Source: Phoma sp. XZ068
Taxonomy: Eukaryota; Ascomycota; Dothideomycetes; Pleosporales; Didymellaceae
Assembly (NCBI GenBank): GCA_004835665.1
Contig: RBKR01000018.1
Location: 434,001-498,000 of the forward strand
DNA: 64,000 nt
Direction of reading: 5' to 3'
Position numbers and translations under genes: made by a program. Below the pieces are notes generated by a model. It was not told where the DNA came from. It did not search any database and saw nothing but the letters and a program-made list of their open reading frames with translations. This document shows positions 32,995 through 46,243 of this stretch, in pieces (positions within the stretch are counted from its first letter, which is position 1; each line of letters begins with the position of its first letter).

Positions 32995-34236
32995 TCTGGC
33001 ACTTGTCTAAAGCTTCCGCGGCGGAAGATCAAGCCAGAATCAGCGACGCTGGACCGACCAGTCACTACGTGAGATCGTCTGTGGACGGTGGGCAGCCGCA
33101 AAGGTTTTCCAGCACCCGCCTGAAGCCACGATATCCCGGTAGTCGCCTATACTAGCTCGCGGTACCGCATGCTCCGCAAGCTACGGTTCACCTTTCTTCA
33201 TTCTTCGGCACGATGCAGTCTGGAAGACTGCAGTTTCGTATTCCATTGTAATTGTTACGGTGTGGGGTTGCTCTCTTGACGGCACCTCCTGTCATGAAAA
33301 GTTGCAACGTCAGTTGCATGCATGTAAGACTACAGTTGTTGGTATCACGACGGTCATACTGGGCGGTGTTGATATGGGTTTGCTGTATGGACCAAGGTCT
33401 GTACTGATATGTAGAATAGACGGATGAGATATAATGCATAATCAGCGACATATATCGTGCACATCCTTGTTTGTGATATGCCGAGTGACACTACTCTTTC
33501 TTTGACGAGATTGTCGCTCTTCAATACAATTGATATCTGTACCTTGGACAGAGACATGCGACTCTGGACATCACTCGGGGCATTGCTGCTGCGCAAGGAG
33601 TAACATTGCAGGTTAACAACGTTTTCCTGCTGGGCCAGATCACACAACAGCTAGTATGAACTCAGGAGATCGATCAGTGACAGTATGAGAATAAGCCATG
33701 TCTAAACGTGGCCGGTATTCGGAGCAACGATGGAGCAACAGAGCATTCAAAACGCACGGGCGACATAACCGCAAGACGCTAGTGAGAGAGGGGGAAAGCG
33801 CACTCTGCCCCATCCCATCAGCCAATCATATGGCGTCTGTGCGTCTACAGGGTCAGGACGACCGCCGCTGTGCTGCGAAAGCGTTCTCAGTGTTCAAGCT
33901 CCAGGTCGCGATTCACACGACATTCCACGCCGGACGCGTCCACCACCCCACCACGGCCTCTCCTTACCCGTTCACGAACATAATGACCCGCTAGGCATCG
34001 AAACCTCATAGTTTTCTATCTGTTCAAATTAATACCCACACTTGCCCGCCGTCAAGTACAGCGACCCAGGCGCACAGCGAACGAAGCCTACCGCGACCGA
34101 CCAATGCAGCCTTCATAGTCGCCTAGCCCTAACGACGTAGCTGGACGAAACCAGGCGATTTAGCCCAACTGGAGGGCTCTGTGGAGCGGGACTAGTGGCT
34201 GCACGCTGCACGCTGCACGCTGCGCATACCTTCGCC
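32995..34236. other. Intergenic region elongase / TRA1
   Basis: These 1242 bp hold no supported gene. Short frames on both strands lack domains and splice partners. The right end has a 7-bp tandem repeat directly before the TRA1 start. The region should hold the elongase 3' UTR and the TRA1 promoter. Confidence 0.45.
34198..34224. repeat. Tandem repeat of GCTGCAC
   Basis: Almost four copies of the 7-bp unit GCTGCAC, ending 12 bp before the TRA1 ATG, so the repeat probably lies in the 5' UTR. Confidence 0.85.
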
Positions 34237-37200
34237 ATGGCGACTCACAACTTTGAGGCAATGGCCTCGAAGCTTGAGGATCCAAGCTCTGGTACGGAAA
34301 CCCTCGGCGCGTCGCGGCTTGCATGATGGGAGGGCACCGCAGTAAGGAAAGAGGCAAAGGCTGACATGGCGCAGATCTCAGGACGAAGGAGAAGCTTGTG
34401 GTCGAGATACGGGACAACATTGAGAATTACTGCCAGGGCGCGCAGTATGCGCAATTCATGAATTCCCTTGTGCCAGCGTTCATAAAGATTCTCGATGGCA
34501 ACCCGGTCTTCATATCCACTTCTCCAGAACAGGTGAGTGCGTGCCTTGCGATGACAATGACTCTCTAACCATTAGAGTAGCGGATACGGAACTGCGTACT
34601 CGAGATCCTCCACCGACTCCCCATGGTCCCCGGCGATGCTGTCGAGCCCCATGCGGCCCAGATTGTGGACAAGCTTATGAGCCTTGTGAAGCTCGAGAAT
34701 GAGGATAATGCGGTGCTCTGCATGAAGACCATCATGGACTTCCAGCGACACCAGACGAAGGCGCTTCAGGACCGGGTGCAACCTTTTCTGGATCTTATCC
34801 AGGAGATGTTCGAGACCATGGAGCAGGCTGTACACGACACATTCGATAGCGCAGCGCCTGCGTCTGCCTCGCAAGGCGTCCCTTCCACACCGAGCAACCA
34901 CCAATACTCGCAATCACCGCGACCGAATTCGCCCGCAACGGCTCTTACATCCGGCTCAGCCGGCGATCTTGGGCAGGAAACCCAGCAAACGCGCATGCTC
35001 TTGAAGGGTATGCAGTCATTCAAGGTGCTGGCCGAGTGTCCGATCATTGTGGTGTCCCTGTTCCAGGCGTACCGCAATTGCGTCAACAAAAACGTCAAGC
35101 TGTTCGTTCCGCTGATCAAGAATGTGCTTCTGCTACAAGCTAAGCCGCAGGAGAGGGCGCACGAGGAAGCAAAGGCGCAGGGCAAGATCTTCACTGGCGT
35201 CAGCAAGGACATTCGCAATCGCGCAGCTTTCGGCGACTTCATAACGGCTCAAGTCAAGACGATGAGTTTTCTGGCTTACTTGCTCAGAGTGTACGCAAAC
35301 CAGCTCAACGACTTCCTGCCAACTTTACCAGACATTGTCGTGCGACTGCTGAAGGACTGCCCGCGAGAGAAGTCTGGAGCGCGCAAGGAGCTATTGGTGG
35401 CTATCAGGCACATCATCAATTTCAACTTCCGGAAAATATTCCTCAAGAAGATCGATGAACTGCTGGAGGAGCGAACGCTGATCGGTGACGGCCTCACGGT
35501 ATACGAAACGATGCGCCCACTCGCGTACAGCATGCTTGCAGATCTGATACACCACCTGCGAGACTCGCTTTCGAAGGAACAGATTCGGCGTACCGTCGAA
35601 GTCTACACCAAGAACCTACACGACAGCTTCCCAGGCACGAGCTTCCAGACCATGAGCGCCAAGCTTCTTTTGAATATGGCCGAGTGCATCGCAAAGCTGG
35701 AACCCAAGGAAGATGCTCGATACTTCCTGATCATGATCCTCAATGCCATTGGCGACAAGTTTGCTGCGATGAACCGCCAGTACCACAATGCAGTCAAACT
35801 TTCGGCGCAGTACAGTCAGCCTTCGATTGATGCGATAGACGAGAACCACATGGCCGTGCAAGAACAGCCTCCGGATTGGGACGAGATCGACATCTTCAAC
35901 GCGACACCTATCAAGACATCGAACCCTCGGGACAGAAGCTCGGATCCAATTGCGGACAATAAGTTTCTATTCAAAAATTTGTTGCACGGCCTGAAGAACC
36001 TGTTCTACCAGCTACGCGCCTGTAATCCAGCAAAGATCAAGGAGGAGATTGATGCTGCCAATGCTTCAGCCAATTGGCACGAGGTCTCCTTTGGGTACAA
36101 TGCAGAAGAGGTCGAGGTGCTCATCAAGCTTTTCCGCGAGGGAGCTAAGGTCTTCCGTTATTACGGCACCGATAAGTCTATTGAGACCCAGGGTCTATCA
36201 CCAGGCGATCTGATGGGTAACCAACACATGATGTCGAGCGGGAAAGAAGAGAAGGAACTGCTCGAGACGTTCGCAACCGTTTTCCACCACATCGATCCGG
36301 CGACTTTCCACGAAGTGTTTTCATCTGAGATACCCCATTTGTACGATATGATGTTCGATCACCCGGCATTGCTACACGTTCCACAATTCCTGCTGGCTTC
36401 GGAAGCGACATCACCCAGCTTTTCTGGAATGTTGCTACAGTTTCTGATGGATCGGATAGAGGAAGTCGGCACAGCAGATGTGAAGAAGTCGTCAATCTTG
36501 TTGCGACTCTTTAAGCTCTCTTTTATGGCAGTCACGCTCTTCTCCCAGCAGAATGAGCAAGTACTGCTACCCCACGTCAGCAAGATCATTACGAAGTCGA
36601 TACAGCTGTCTACCACCGCTGAGGAGCCAATGAACTATTTCTTGCTCCTCAGGTCCTTGTTCCGGAGCATCGGTGGTGGCAGGTTTGAGCATTTGTACAA
36701 GGAGATCCTTCCCCTTCTGGAAATGCTGTTGGATGTTCTCAACAACTTGCTGATCACAGCTCGCAAACCAGCGGAGCGCGATCTGTTCGTGGAATTGTCG
36801 CTCACAGTACCGGCAAGGCTGAGCAATCTGTTGCCGCATCTGAGCTACCTGATGAGACCACTCGTCGTAGCCCTGCGAGCAGGATCAGATCTGGTTGGAC
36901 AGGGACTAAGGACACTCGAGCTCTGTGTTGATAACCTTACCGCAGACTACTTGGATCCCATTATGGCCCCCGTCATCGATGAGCTCATGGCTGCGCTGTG
37001 GGAGCATCTGAAGCCGAACCCCTACAGTCACTTCCACGCCCACACAACTATGCGTATTCTTGGTAAGCTGGGAGGGCGGAATCGGAAGTTCATTACTGGC
37101 CCTCCAGAGCTCAACTACCAGCCATACTCTGATGACCAGTCGTCCATTGACATACGATTGATTGGTTCGACCAAGGACCGTGCCTTCCCTGCAGTCATTG

Positions 37201-40200
37201 GTATCGATACTGCTGTCGCCAAGCTTCACGAGGTGCCCAAGACACCAGCAACAAAGAAATCGGATATCTTCCACAAACAACAAGCTTTTAGGCTCATCAC
37301 CGCCCATACCAAGCTCATGATTGGGTACGATAGCCTACCTGATGACTTTGCCCAGCTTGTCAGGCTTCAGGCAAACGACCTCTGTAGCCAGAAGTACGAT
37401 GTCGGAGCCGATGTACTGGCCGCGCCGGATCGCGAGAAGTCAATCCCAAAGAAGAACGTCGAGCGGGAGACGTTGAAAAAGCTTCTGAAAGCCTGCATCT
37501 TTGCTGTCTCTGTTCCAGAACTTAAAGCTGAAGCTGAGCCACTCGTCACGAATCTTGCTAAGCATTTTACTCTTCTAGAATTTGGAAGTCACTTTGCTGT
37601 CTCCAAGCACAAGAGCAAACCTTTCGAAGTTCATTTGGGAGAAGGACCGGTGGTTATAGAGAGTGAGGTGATAGCAGACGCTATAGGTGATTCGCTCGCC
37701 TCCGAACACCCAGATGTGCGCGCTGCAGCTGAGCAAGCGGTTCTGACGATGCGAGATGCCGCCAAGGCAATCTTTGGCACCGGCGACAAAATCGACAAAT
37801 TCCCCTTCTTCAACGACCTGGCCAGCACATTCTGTCACAACTGTCATGCTGATGACTGGTTCATGAAGTCTGGTGGCACCCGCGGTATTGAAATCATCAT
37901 CAAGCAGTCAGGTCTTGACTCCACCTGGATGGTGGCACGTCACTTCGAGCTCATCCGTGCCTTGAACTTTGTCATGAAGGATATGCCCATCGATCTCGAC
38001 TCGAAGACACGCATTCAGGCTGAAGGACTTATCGAGGATCTCATTCGTCAGTGCCACAAGCCAACAACCAAGGAAGAGTTCGAAAAAGGCAACAATATCA
38101 CCATGAGACTTTGCGGGCAACTCGTTGGCGATCTCTCGCACATGAACAAGAACGTCCGCGAGGCGACACAGAAAGCTTTCCAGGTCTTGTCTGAGGTCAC
38201 AGGTCTGGGTGTACACGAGCTCATTGCGCCAGTCAAGACACGACTGATCGTACCGATCTGGACGAAGCCTTTGCGCGCCTTGCCATTCAGCATCCAAATA
38301 GCATACATCGATGCAATCACCTTCTGTCTGAAGCTCAAGAACGGCATACTGGAGTTCAACGACGAGCTGACACGGTTGCTCATGGAGTCGCTTGCTTTAG
38401 CCGATGCCGAAGATGAGGGTCTCGCCAGCAAACCATTCGAGCAGCGCAACGCAGAGCACATCGTAAACCTACGTGTGGCTTGTATCCGCCTCCTATCCAC
38501 CGCCCAAAGCTTCCCTGAGTTCAGTACGACCCCACCAAATCAGACGTTCCTACGCATTATTGCTGTGTTCTTCAAGTGCCTCTACTCAAAATCGCCAGAG
38601 GTCATCGAAGCTGCGAACATTGGTTTGTCGGGCGTCATTTCAGCAACAAATAAGCTTCCTAAGGATGTGCTACAGTCAGGACTTAGGCCAATCTTGGTGA
38701 ACCTGCAGGACCCTAGGAAGCTCTCGGTGGAAAATCTGGATGGGCTTGCTCGCCTCCTGAAGCTACTTACGAATTACTTCAAGGTGGAAATAGGAACTCG
38801 CTTACTAGACCATCTGAAGAGCATTGCGGATCAAAACAGTCTACAGAAGATTTCGTTCACGATGATCGAGCAAAACCCGAAGATGAAGATCGTCACTGGT
38901 ATCTTCAATATCTTCCACCTACTCCCGCCGGCGGCCGCTACATTCCTCAAGCAGATCATCGAAAAGGTCATCGAACTCGAGAGCAGTCTTAGGAGGACTC
39001 ACTACAGCCCATTCAGGGAGCCCCTGATCAAATACCTCTGCATGTACCCAAGCGAAACCTGGACACACTTCGCCCCGAACCTCAAGGACCAGACGCAAGG
39101 ACGTTTCTTTGCACAGCTCCTCGAGAACCCCGAGAGCGGCCCATTGCGAACACAGGTCTCGGAGGATGTTCCTGGCTTCCTTCAATCGTTCCAGTTTGAG
39201 GGAGCTGATAAAGATCTCTGCCAGGCTCAGCTCAACGCCATCCATGTTGCTTATGCGCTGAGCCAGTTCGAGGAGACCAGCAAGTGGCTAGTGACCCATG
39301 ATGATCTTCGTAAGAGCTTGTTTGAAGCGGGCAGGTCTCTTGAGAAGAAGCTCCGCCAGAACCAGATCGACCCCGAGCTTCGTCTTGCGACAGAGCAAGC
39401 TGGTGATCAGATCATGTCCATCTTCACGACATACCTCAAGCATGAGCCCAACAACCTGGATTTCTTCTTCGAGCTGATTGACACCGTTACATCCGATGAG
39501 TTGAAGGCCTCGCCACGCCTATTCGACTACATCTACGAGCAAATCATCTCCAGCGAGTCTGTTGAGTATTGGAAGACCCTCGTCAACCGGTGTATCGACT
39601 TGTATACATCCCGCAATTCATCGCAGAAGACCAAGACCTTCATCTTTCACAACATCGTCAATCCCATCTTCGCCATGGATGTGAAGCGCAACTGGAACAG
39701 CTTGTTCGACCAGAAGACCGAGGGGACGAAACTGATGGATAAGGCCATGACCGAGACTATCCACAAGAGGCTATGGCTTCCACAGTCTCTCACCGACACC
39801 TCGGAAGAGACCGCTCAACTCGGCGTTGATCACTCCAGGATGGAACTGCTCCAGCTGACGACACTTCTGCTCAAGTACTACTCCGGCATGATCGAGGAGT
39901 TCAGAAAGGACGTCATCAAGTTTGGCTGGAACTACATCAAGCTGGAAGATATCATCAACAAGTACGCTGCGTACGTTCTCGTGGCTTTCTTCATCGCTGT
40001 ATACGAGACACCAAAGAAGATCGCTTCGCATACCTACCAGTCGTTGCTGAAGGCGCATCAGAATGAGGGCCGTAGTCTGGTCATGCAGGCGCTTGAGTTA
40101 ATGGCACCAGTGCTGCGTAAGCGCATGGGTGGTAGCGAGAGGATGCCGCTTTGGATTCAGCACCCTCGCAAGATCCTCTCGGAGGAAAGCTCCAACTTGC

Positions 40201-43200
40201 AGCAATTGATGAGCATCTTCAATTTCGTTGTACGCCATCCAGATCTCTTCTACGAGGGCCGCGAGCATCTTTCGCCTATCATTATTACCGCGCTATCGAA
40301 GATCGCCCAGCCTGTGAACAACCCATCAACCGACGCAAAGAAGCTCGCTTTGAATCTAATCAGCCTCATTCGAACATGGGAGGAGCGCACAGCGAGCGAT
40401 TCTGGCACTGGGTCCGAGCGACTATCTTTGTCACCTACAGCATCCAAGAGGAGGGCAGACGGCACCATCGTCCCTCCAGGTCCCCTGCCCAAGGAATTTG
40501 TCGCTCAGGCACCTACTCGCATGGTCCTTGTTAAGTACTTGATTGGCTTCATTGCTTACTTGCCCGAACGCTTCCCAGTCAATTCTCCAAAGCCGAAGGA
40601 TCTTACTGTTGTAGCACCAAACACGCCACAGCCCGCCGAGATCTGTCGCAAGGCTGTCCAGCTGCTACATGACCTGCTCTCACCTCGTCTCTGGAACGAT
40701 CTGGACCTGGACCTTATGCTCTCCAAGAAGATTGAGGAAATCCTCCTCGCTGAGATGAAGCAAGATGAGAAGACTGAGGGATTCCACACGAGAATGATCA
40801 ATACTCTCCAGATCGTCAAGGTTATCGTCAATGTCAAGCCAGATGATTGGGTACTGCAGCGGCTCCCGATGTTCCAGAAGATCCTAGAGAAGCCGATTCG
40901 GTCTGAGAATACTGATGTCCAGGCCAGTCTGCACTCGGTGGACGAGAACGAAGACGGCACTATGAAGCTACAGCCAACACTAAAGCGCATTTTGGAGGTC
41001 ATGCCGGAGCCAGTGACGGATGATGAAGGCAACACGGAAGAATCTACATCAACTGAGTTCGTCAGCTTCCTTGGTACTGTTGCAACGGAAGCGCTTTCAA
41101 ACGGGTCCTACATCTGCGCCATCAACGTACTTTGGACCCTCTGCCAGAAGCGACCTGAGGAGATTGATCAGCACATTCCACAGGTCATGAAAGCGTTCCA
41201 GGGTAAGATGGCTAAGGACCATCTCGCCGGCCACAGTGGCACCCCAGGACAAGCAGTTCCTCCGGGTATGCGCCCCGAGGGTGCCAACCCACCGACTGAT
41301 CCACGCGAGATCGAGATCCAGACAGATCTTGTCCTGAAGACTGTGGACATTCTTGCAGCTCGCATGAATGAGCTCGGTGAGAACAGGAGACCTTACCTTA
41401 GCGTCCTTGCATCCCTTGTCGAGCGATCGCAAGTCAACTCAGTCTGCATGAAGGTTTTGGATCTGGTGGAAGACTGGATCTTCCACTCCAATGAGCCGGT
41501 GCCGACGCTTAAAGAGAAGACCGCCGTGCTCAGCAAGATGCTCCTTTTCGAACATCGACAAGACACCTCACTCCTCACACGCTTCCTCGACCTCGTCATC
41601 CGAATTTACGAAGATCCAAAGATCACTAGGAGCGAGCTTACCGTTCGGATGGAGCACGCTTTCCTGATTGGAACTAGGGCCCAGGACGTCGAGATGCGCA
41701 ACCGTTACATGGCCATCTTTGACAAGAGTTTAAGTCGAACGGCAGCTAGCCGCTTGAGCTATGTGCTAGCATCACAGAACTGGGACACCTTGTCAGACTC
41801 CTACTGGTTGAGCCAGGTTATCCACCTCATGTTCGGTTCGATCGAGATGAATAGCCCTGCGGAATTGCACGAAGAGGACTTCAAGCTTATGCAGCCTTCT
41901 ACACTGTATGGCACCTACAGCAAAGACTCCAGGATCGGCGATGTTATGGTTGACGATGACCTGGAGAGCCTTATTAGTAGCCACCGTCGCTTTGCCAACC
42001 AGCTTGCAGATGTCAAGATCAAGGACATCTTCGAGCCCCTCGGACACCTACAACATACAGACAATAACCTTGCGCACGACATTTGGGTTGCTCTCTTCCC
42101 ACTGGCCTGGACTGCTTTGACCAAGGATGACCAGAGTGACCTCGAGAAGGGCATGGCTGCGTTACTTACCAAGGACTTCCACAACAGGCAGCTCGACAAG
42201 CGACCTAACTGTGTTGCTACCATGCTCGATGCCATTGTACACGCGAAGCCGAGGGTCAAGTTCCCCCCTCATATTATGAAATACCTGGCCCAGACATACA
42301 ACGCTTGGTATACCGCCGCAGTGTACATGGAGGAGTCGGCCATTTCACCTGTTGTTGATGTTGAGAAGCTAAGGGAGAGCAATCTCGATGCTCTTTTGGA
42401 GATCTACAGCGGCCTGCAAGAAGATGATCTGTTCTACGGCACTTGGCGCAGGCGATGCCAGTTCCTCGAGAGTAACGCCGCGCTCTCGTATGAGCAATGC
42501 GGCATCTGGGACAAAGCTCAGCAGATGTACGAAGCAGCCCAGATCAAGGCACGAACATCAGTGCTGCCCTTCTCGACGGGAGAGTACATGCTATGGGAGG
42601 ACCATTGGGTGATTTGCGCACAGAAGCTACAGCAATGGGAGATTCTCAGCGACTTCGCCAAACATGAGAATTTCAACGATCTTTACCTAGAATCTACCTG
42701 GAGGAGCTTCGAAGCCTGGCAGAATGCGGAGACTCGCGAGCAGCTCGACACAACTATCAAGGCAGTTAGTGATGCACCGACTCCCCGACGTGTATTCTTC
42801 CAGACTTTCATGTCGCTGCTTAAGTTGCATGCGAAGCAAGAGTCTCCACCGGAGTTCCACAGGCTATGCGACGAATCGATCCAACTTTCCATCCGCAAGT
42901 GGCACCAGCTTCCGCGTCGCATAACGCAAGCACACATCCCGCTCTTGCAACATTTCCAGCAGCTAGTCGAACTTCACGACGCCAGTGTCATCTGCCAGAG
43001 CCTCGCCCAGACGACACAAGCCAATCTCGATATGAAGTCTCAAGAGCTGAAGTTGCTTCTGAGCACTTGGCGCGATCGCCTGCCGAACTTCTGGGATGAC
43101 ATCAACGCATGGCAGGATCTCGTCACTTGGCGTCAGCACATCTTCCAGTTGATCAACGGAGTGTATCTCAATCTGCTGCCTCCAAACCAGAACAATGCTA

Positions 43201-45863
43201 GTGGCAACAGTTTTGCTTACAGGGGTTACCACGAGACTGCTTGGATCATCAACCGCTTCGCCCACGTAGCGCGAAAGCACAACCTACCTGAAGTCTGCAT
43301 CAACCAGTTGGGTCGTATCTATACATTGCCCAACATCGAGATTCAAGAAGCCTTCCTCAAGCTGCGCGAACAGGCGAAGTGCCATTACCAGATCCGAGCG
43401 GATCTGAACAGTGGCCTTGATGTCATCAATAATACTAATCTCAACTACTTCGGTCCGCAGCAGAAGGCAGAGTTCTACACTCTTAAGGGCATGTTCCTTG
43501 CGAAGCTCGGCAATAAGAATGAGGCTGGCGAAGCTTTCGGTACTGCATTGTACTTCGATATCAAGCTACCCAAGGCATGGGCGGAGTGGGGACGATATAA
43601 CGACATGCTCTTCAAGGAGGAGCCGCAGAACCTGGAACGCGCTGAAGCGGCACTTAGCTGTTACCTTGAGGCTGCCAGTCAATTCAAGAACGCGAAGAGT
43701 AGGAAGCTGCTGGGCCGAGTGTTGTGGCTGCTCAGCTTAGACAACTCGGAGCGCAAGTTGGCAGAGAAGTTTGAGGAATTCAAGGGCGATACGCCGGCGT
43801 GGTATTGGATTACGTACATTCCACAATTGCTCAACAGTCTTTCGCGACAGGAGGCGCCTATTGCTAGGTCAATCCTAGGCAAACTGGCAAAGACATACCC
43901 GCAGGCGCTTTACTGCCACCTCAGGACAACACGCGAGGATATGGTGGTGCTCAAGAAGAACCATGAGCAGAAGGAGGCTAAGGAGAAGGCTGCACGTGCC
44001 GCAAAAGCACAGCAACAAGGTAACCAGTCTTCCCCGGCACCCAAGCAAGGATCGCCCGCCGACGCTCGACCTGGCTCAAGTGGCAATCAGAATGCTGCCA
44101 CCAACGGCGATACTAAGCCGGCTGTGCAAACAAGCACTCCAGGTGGCACTGTCAAAACCGAGGCCAACGCCCAAGGGAGCCCTGCAGTCAACGGCGCACC
44201 GACTGTTGAAGTCACACCACCTGCGCCAAAAAAGCCCTGGGATCATGTCGAGGAGATTAGCGCTATTCTCAAGACTGCGTTCCCACTGCTTGCCCTGTCC
44301 ATGGAGACGATGCTCGACCAGATCCACAAGAACTTCAAGTGTCCTCCGGATGAGGATGCTTACCGACTGATCGTGGCCCTGCTGAACGATGGACTGAGTT
44401 ATGTCGGCCGTCAGCCTACGCTTTATGCTCGGGACACCAAGCTTCCGTCATCTACGGAGGGCAATATCACGCGCTTCGCTGAGTCCGTACTTCCAGCGCA
44501 CATCAGAAAGTCGTTCGAGTCGGACTTTATCAAGGACAAGCCCACTATGTTCGAGTACATTCAGAAGCTACGCACCTGGAGGAACCGGTTCGAGGAGCGT
44601 CTCGATCGCCGAAGGATTGTTGTTCCACTCGAACAGTACACCCACCAGCTAAGCGAATTCCGGTTCCTCAAGTTCGACGACGTGGAGGTTCCTGGACAAT
44701 ACTTGCTGCACCGCGACAAGAATTCTGACTTTGTACGCATCGAGCGTTTCCTCTCTGATGTCGAACTGGTTCGTGGCGTTGGCGTTTGTCACCGCAGGAT
44801 CAAGATTCGCGGCCATGACGGAAGCACGCATCCTTTCGCTATTCAATTCCCTACAGCCAGAAGCTCGAGGCGTGAAGAGCGTATCATCCAACTGTTCCGT
44901 ATCTTTAACGGTATTCTGTCGAAGCGTAAAGAGAGTCGCAGGAGGAATTTGCAATTCCATCTGCCGCTCATGGTGCCAATCACACCTAGTGTGCGTCTGA
45001 TTCAGGACGATCCGTCAGTCTTGAATCTGCAAGGCATCTACGAGGATTATTGCAGGAAGAATGGTGTAAACAAGGACGAGCCGATTCTCTTCAGTATTGA
45101 TAAGCTTAGAGCGCTTTCACCTGTAAGTTCACATCATTCACATACGCTCAGCACATCACTAACACACGAGCAGAAGAACCTGGACCATGCTAATAGCATC
45201 CGCCTCGAGACCTTCTCCGCTGTCCAAGAGAAGTTCGTCCCGCCAACTATCGTCCAGGACTACTTCCGTGCCACATTCCCCACCTTCTCCGACTTCTGGC
45301 TCTTCCGCCGTACCTTCTCGTACCACCTTGCTGCCCTGACATTCATGACTTACGTCATGCACATGAACACGCGCTTCCCACACAAGCTTCTCATCTCGCG
45401 CCAAACAGGTCGTGTCTGGGGCTCCGAGCTCATCCCCAGCATGGCTGTGGGCAAGCCAATCCTGCACAACTCCGAGCCCGTACCTTTCCGCCTCACGCCA
45501 AATCTGCAGGTTATGCTCGGGCCGCTCAATCTCGAGGGCATCTTTGCACCTGCCGTTATGACGGTTGCTAGATGCCTCATTGAACCCGAGGGTGAGCTAG
45601 AGATGCAGCTCAGTATCTTTATGCGCGACGAGATGAATCATTGGTTTACCAGCCAGCATAAGAGCGCCAGTTTGACGCCCGATGTGCTGAGGGAGAGCGT
45701 GCAGCAGAACTCTGACCTAGTCGTCAAGAGGGCTAGCAGTATTGGAAGTCAGCCATCTGGGGCGAATTTACCGGCGAATCAGACGATGGTTGATTTGGTC
45801 AGTGTCGCGGTCCATCCGCAGAAGTTGGCGATGACGGATCCCCTGTGGATGGCTTATTTGTAG
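34237..45863 (+). CDS. tra1: Transcription-associated protein TRA1 (SAGA and NuA4 scaffold, PIKK-family pseudokinase)
   Basis: Giant activator-binding scaffold shared by the SAGA and NuA4 histone acetyltransferase complexes. Exons are 34237-34291, 34375-34532, 34581-45122 and 45174-45863, giving about 3814 residues. The N-terminal two thirds are HEAT repeats (for example CVLEILHRLPM and MLADLIHHLRDSL). The FAT domain is around TLKGMFLAKLGNKNEAGEAF. A Gln/Ala/Pro-rich linker precedes the PI3K-like domain, where HMNTRFPHKLLISRQTGRVW replaces the kinase catalytic and DFG loops, so it is catalytically dead as in all TRA1 proteins. The extreme C-terminus HPQKLAMTDPLWMAYL is the FATC. The last intron is 51 bp, in frame and stop-free, so skipping it in annotation would add 17 residues. 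Confidence 0.96.
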
Positions 45864-46243
45864 ATGTTGTGTTGAGTATTTTGGATGGAGTTTGGGGTGT
45901 TCCAAAATCGGAGGATCTTTGTCGTTTCCCTCTTAGCGCTTGCATTGGGGTTTGGCTTGGGTTAGTTTTTGGCTTGCCTTCATAGAAGCATTGGCGCTGC
46001 ATGGCGTAGGTGAAGCGCGTAACTGCTTCGGATAAGCAGTGAGCGTAAGCAAACGTTGTATCATTTTTTGTTATTGTAGATAGTTCACAAAAAATCAAGC
46101 ATAAACATCAAAATGTGGCTATCAGTTGATAGTGTCTACCTCGAATGTTCAGATGCTATCTATACTATGTCCAGGGCGCGGTCTCATAACAACTGGCCTT
46201 GACGATATTCTGTATAAACTCGATATCCCAAACCGAAAGGAGG
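45864..46243. other. Convergent intergenic region TRA1 / kinase-ankyrin gene
   Basis: These 380 bp hold the two 3' ends; the middle is AT-richer (TTTTTTGTTATTG near 46065). No supported gene was found. Confidence 0.5.
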
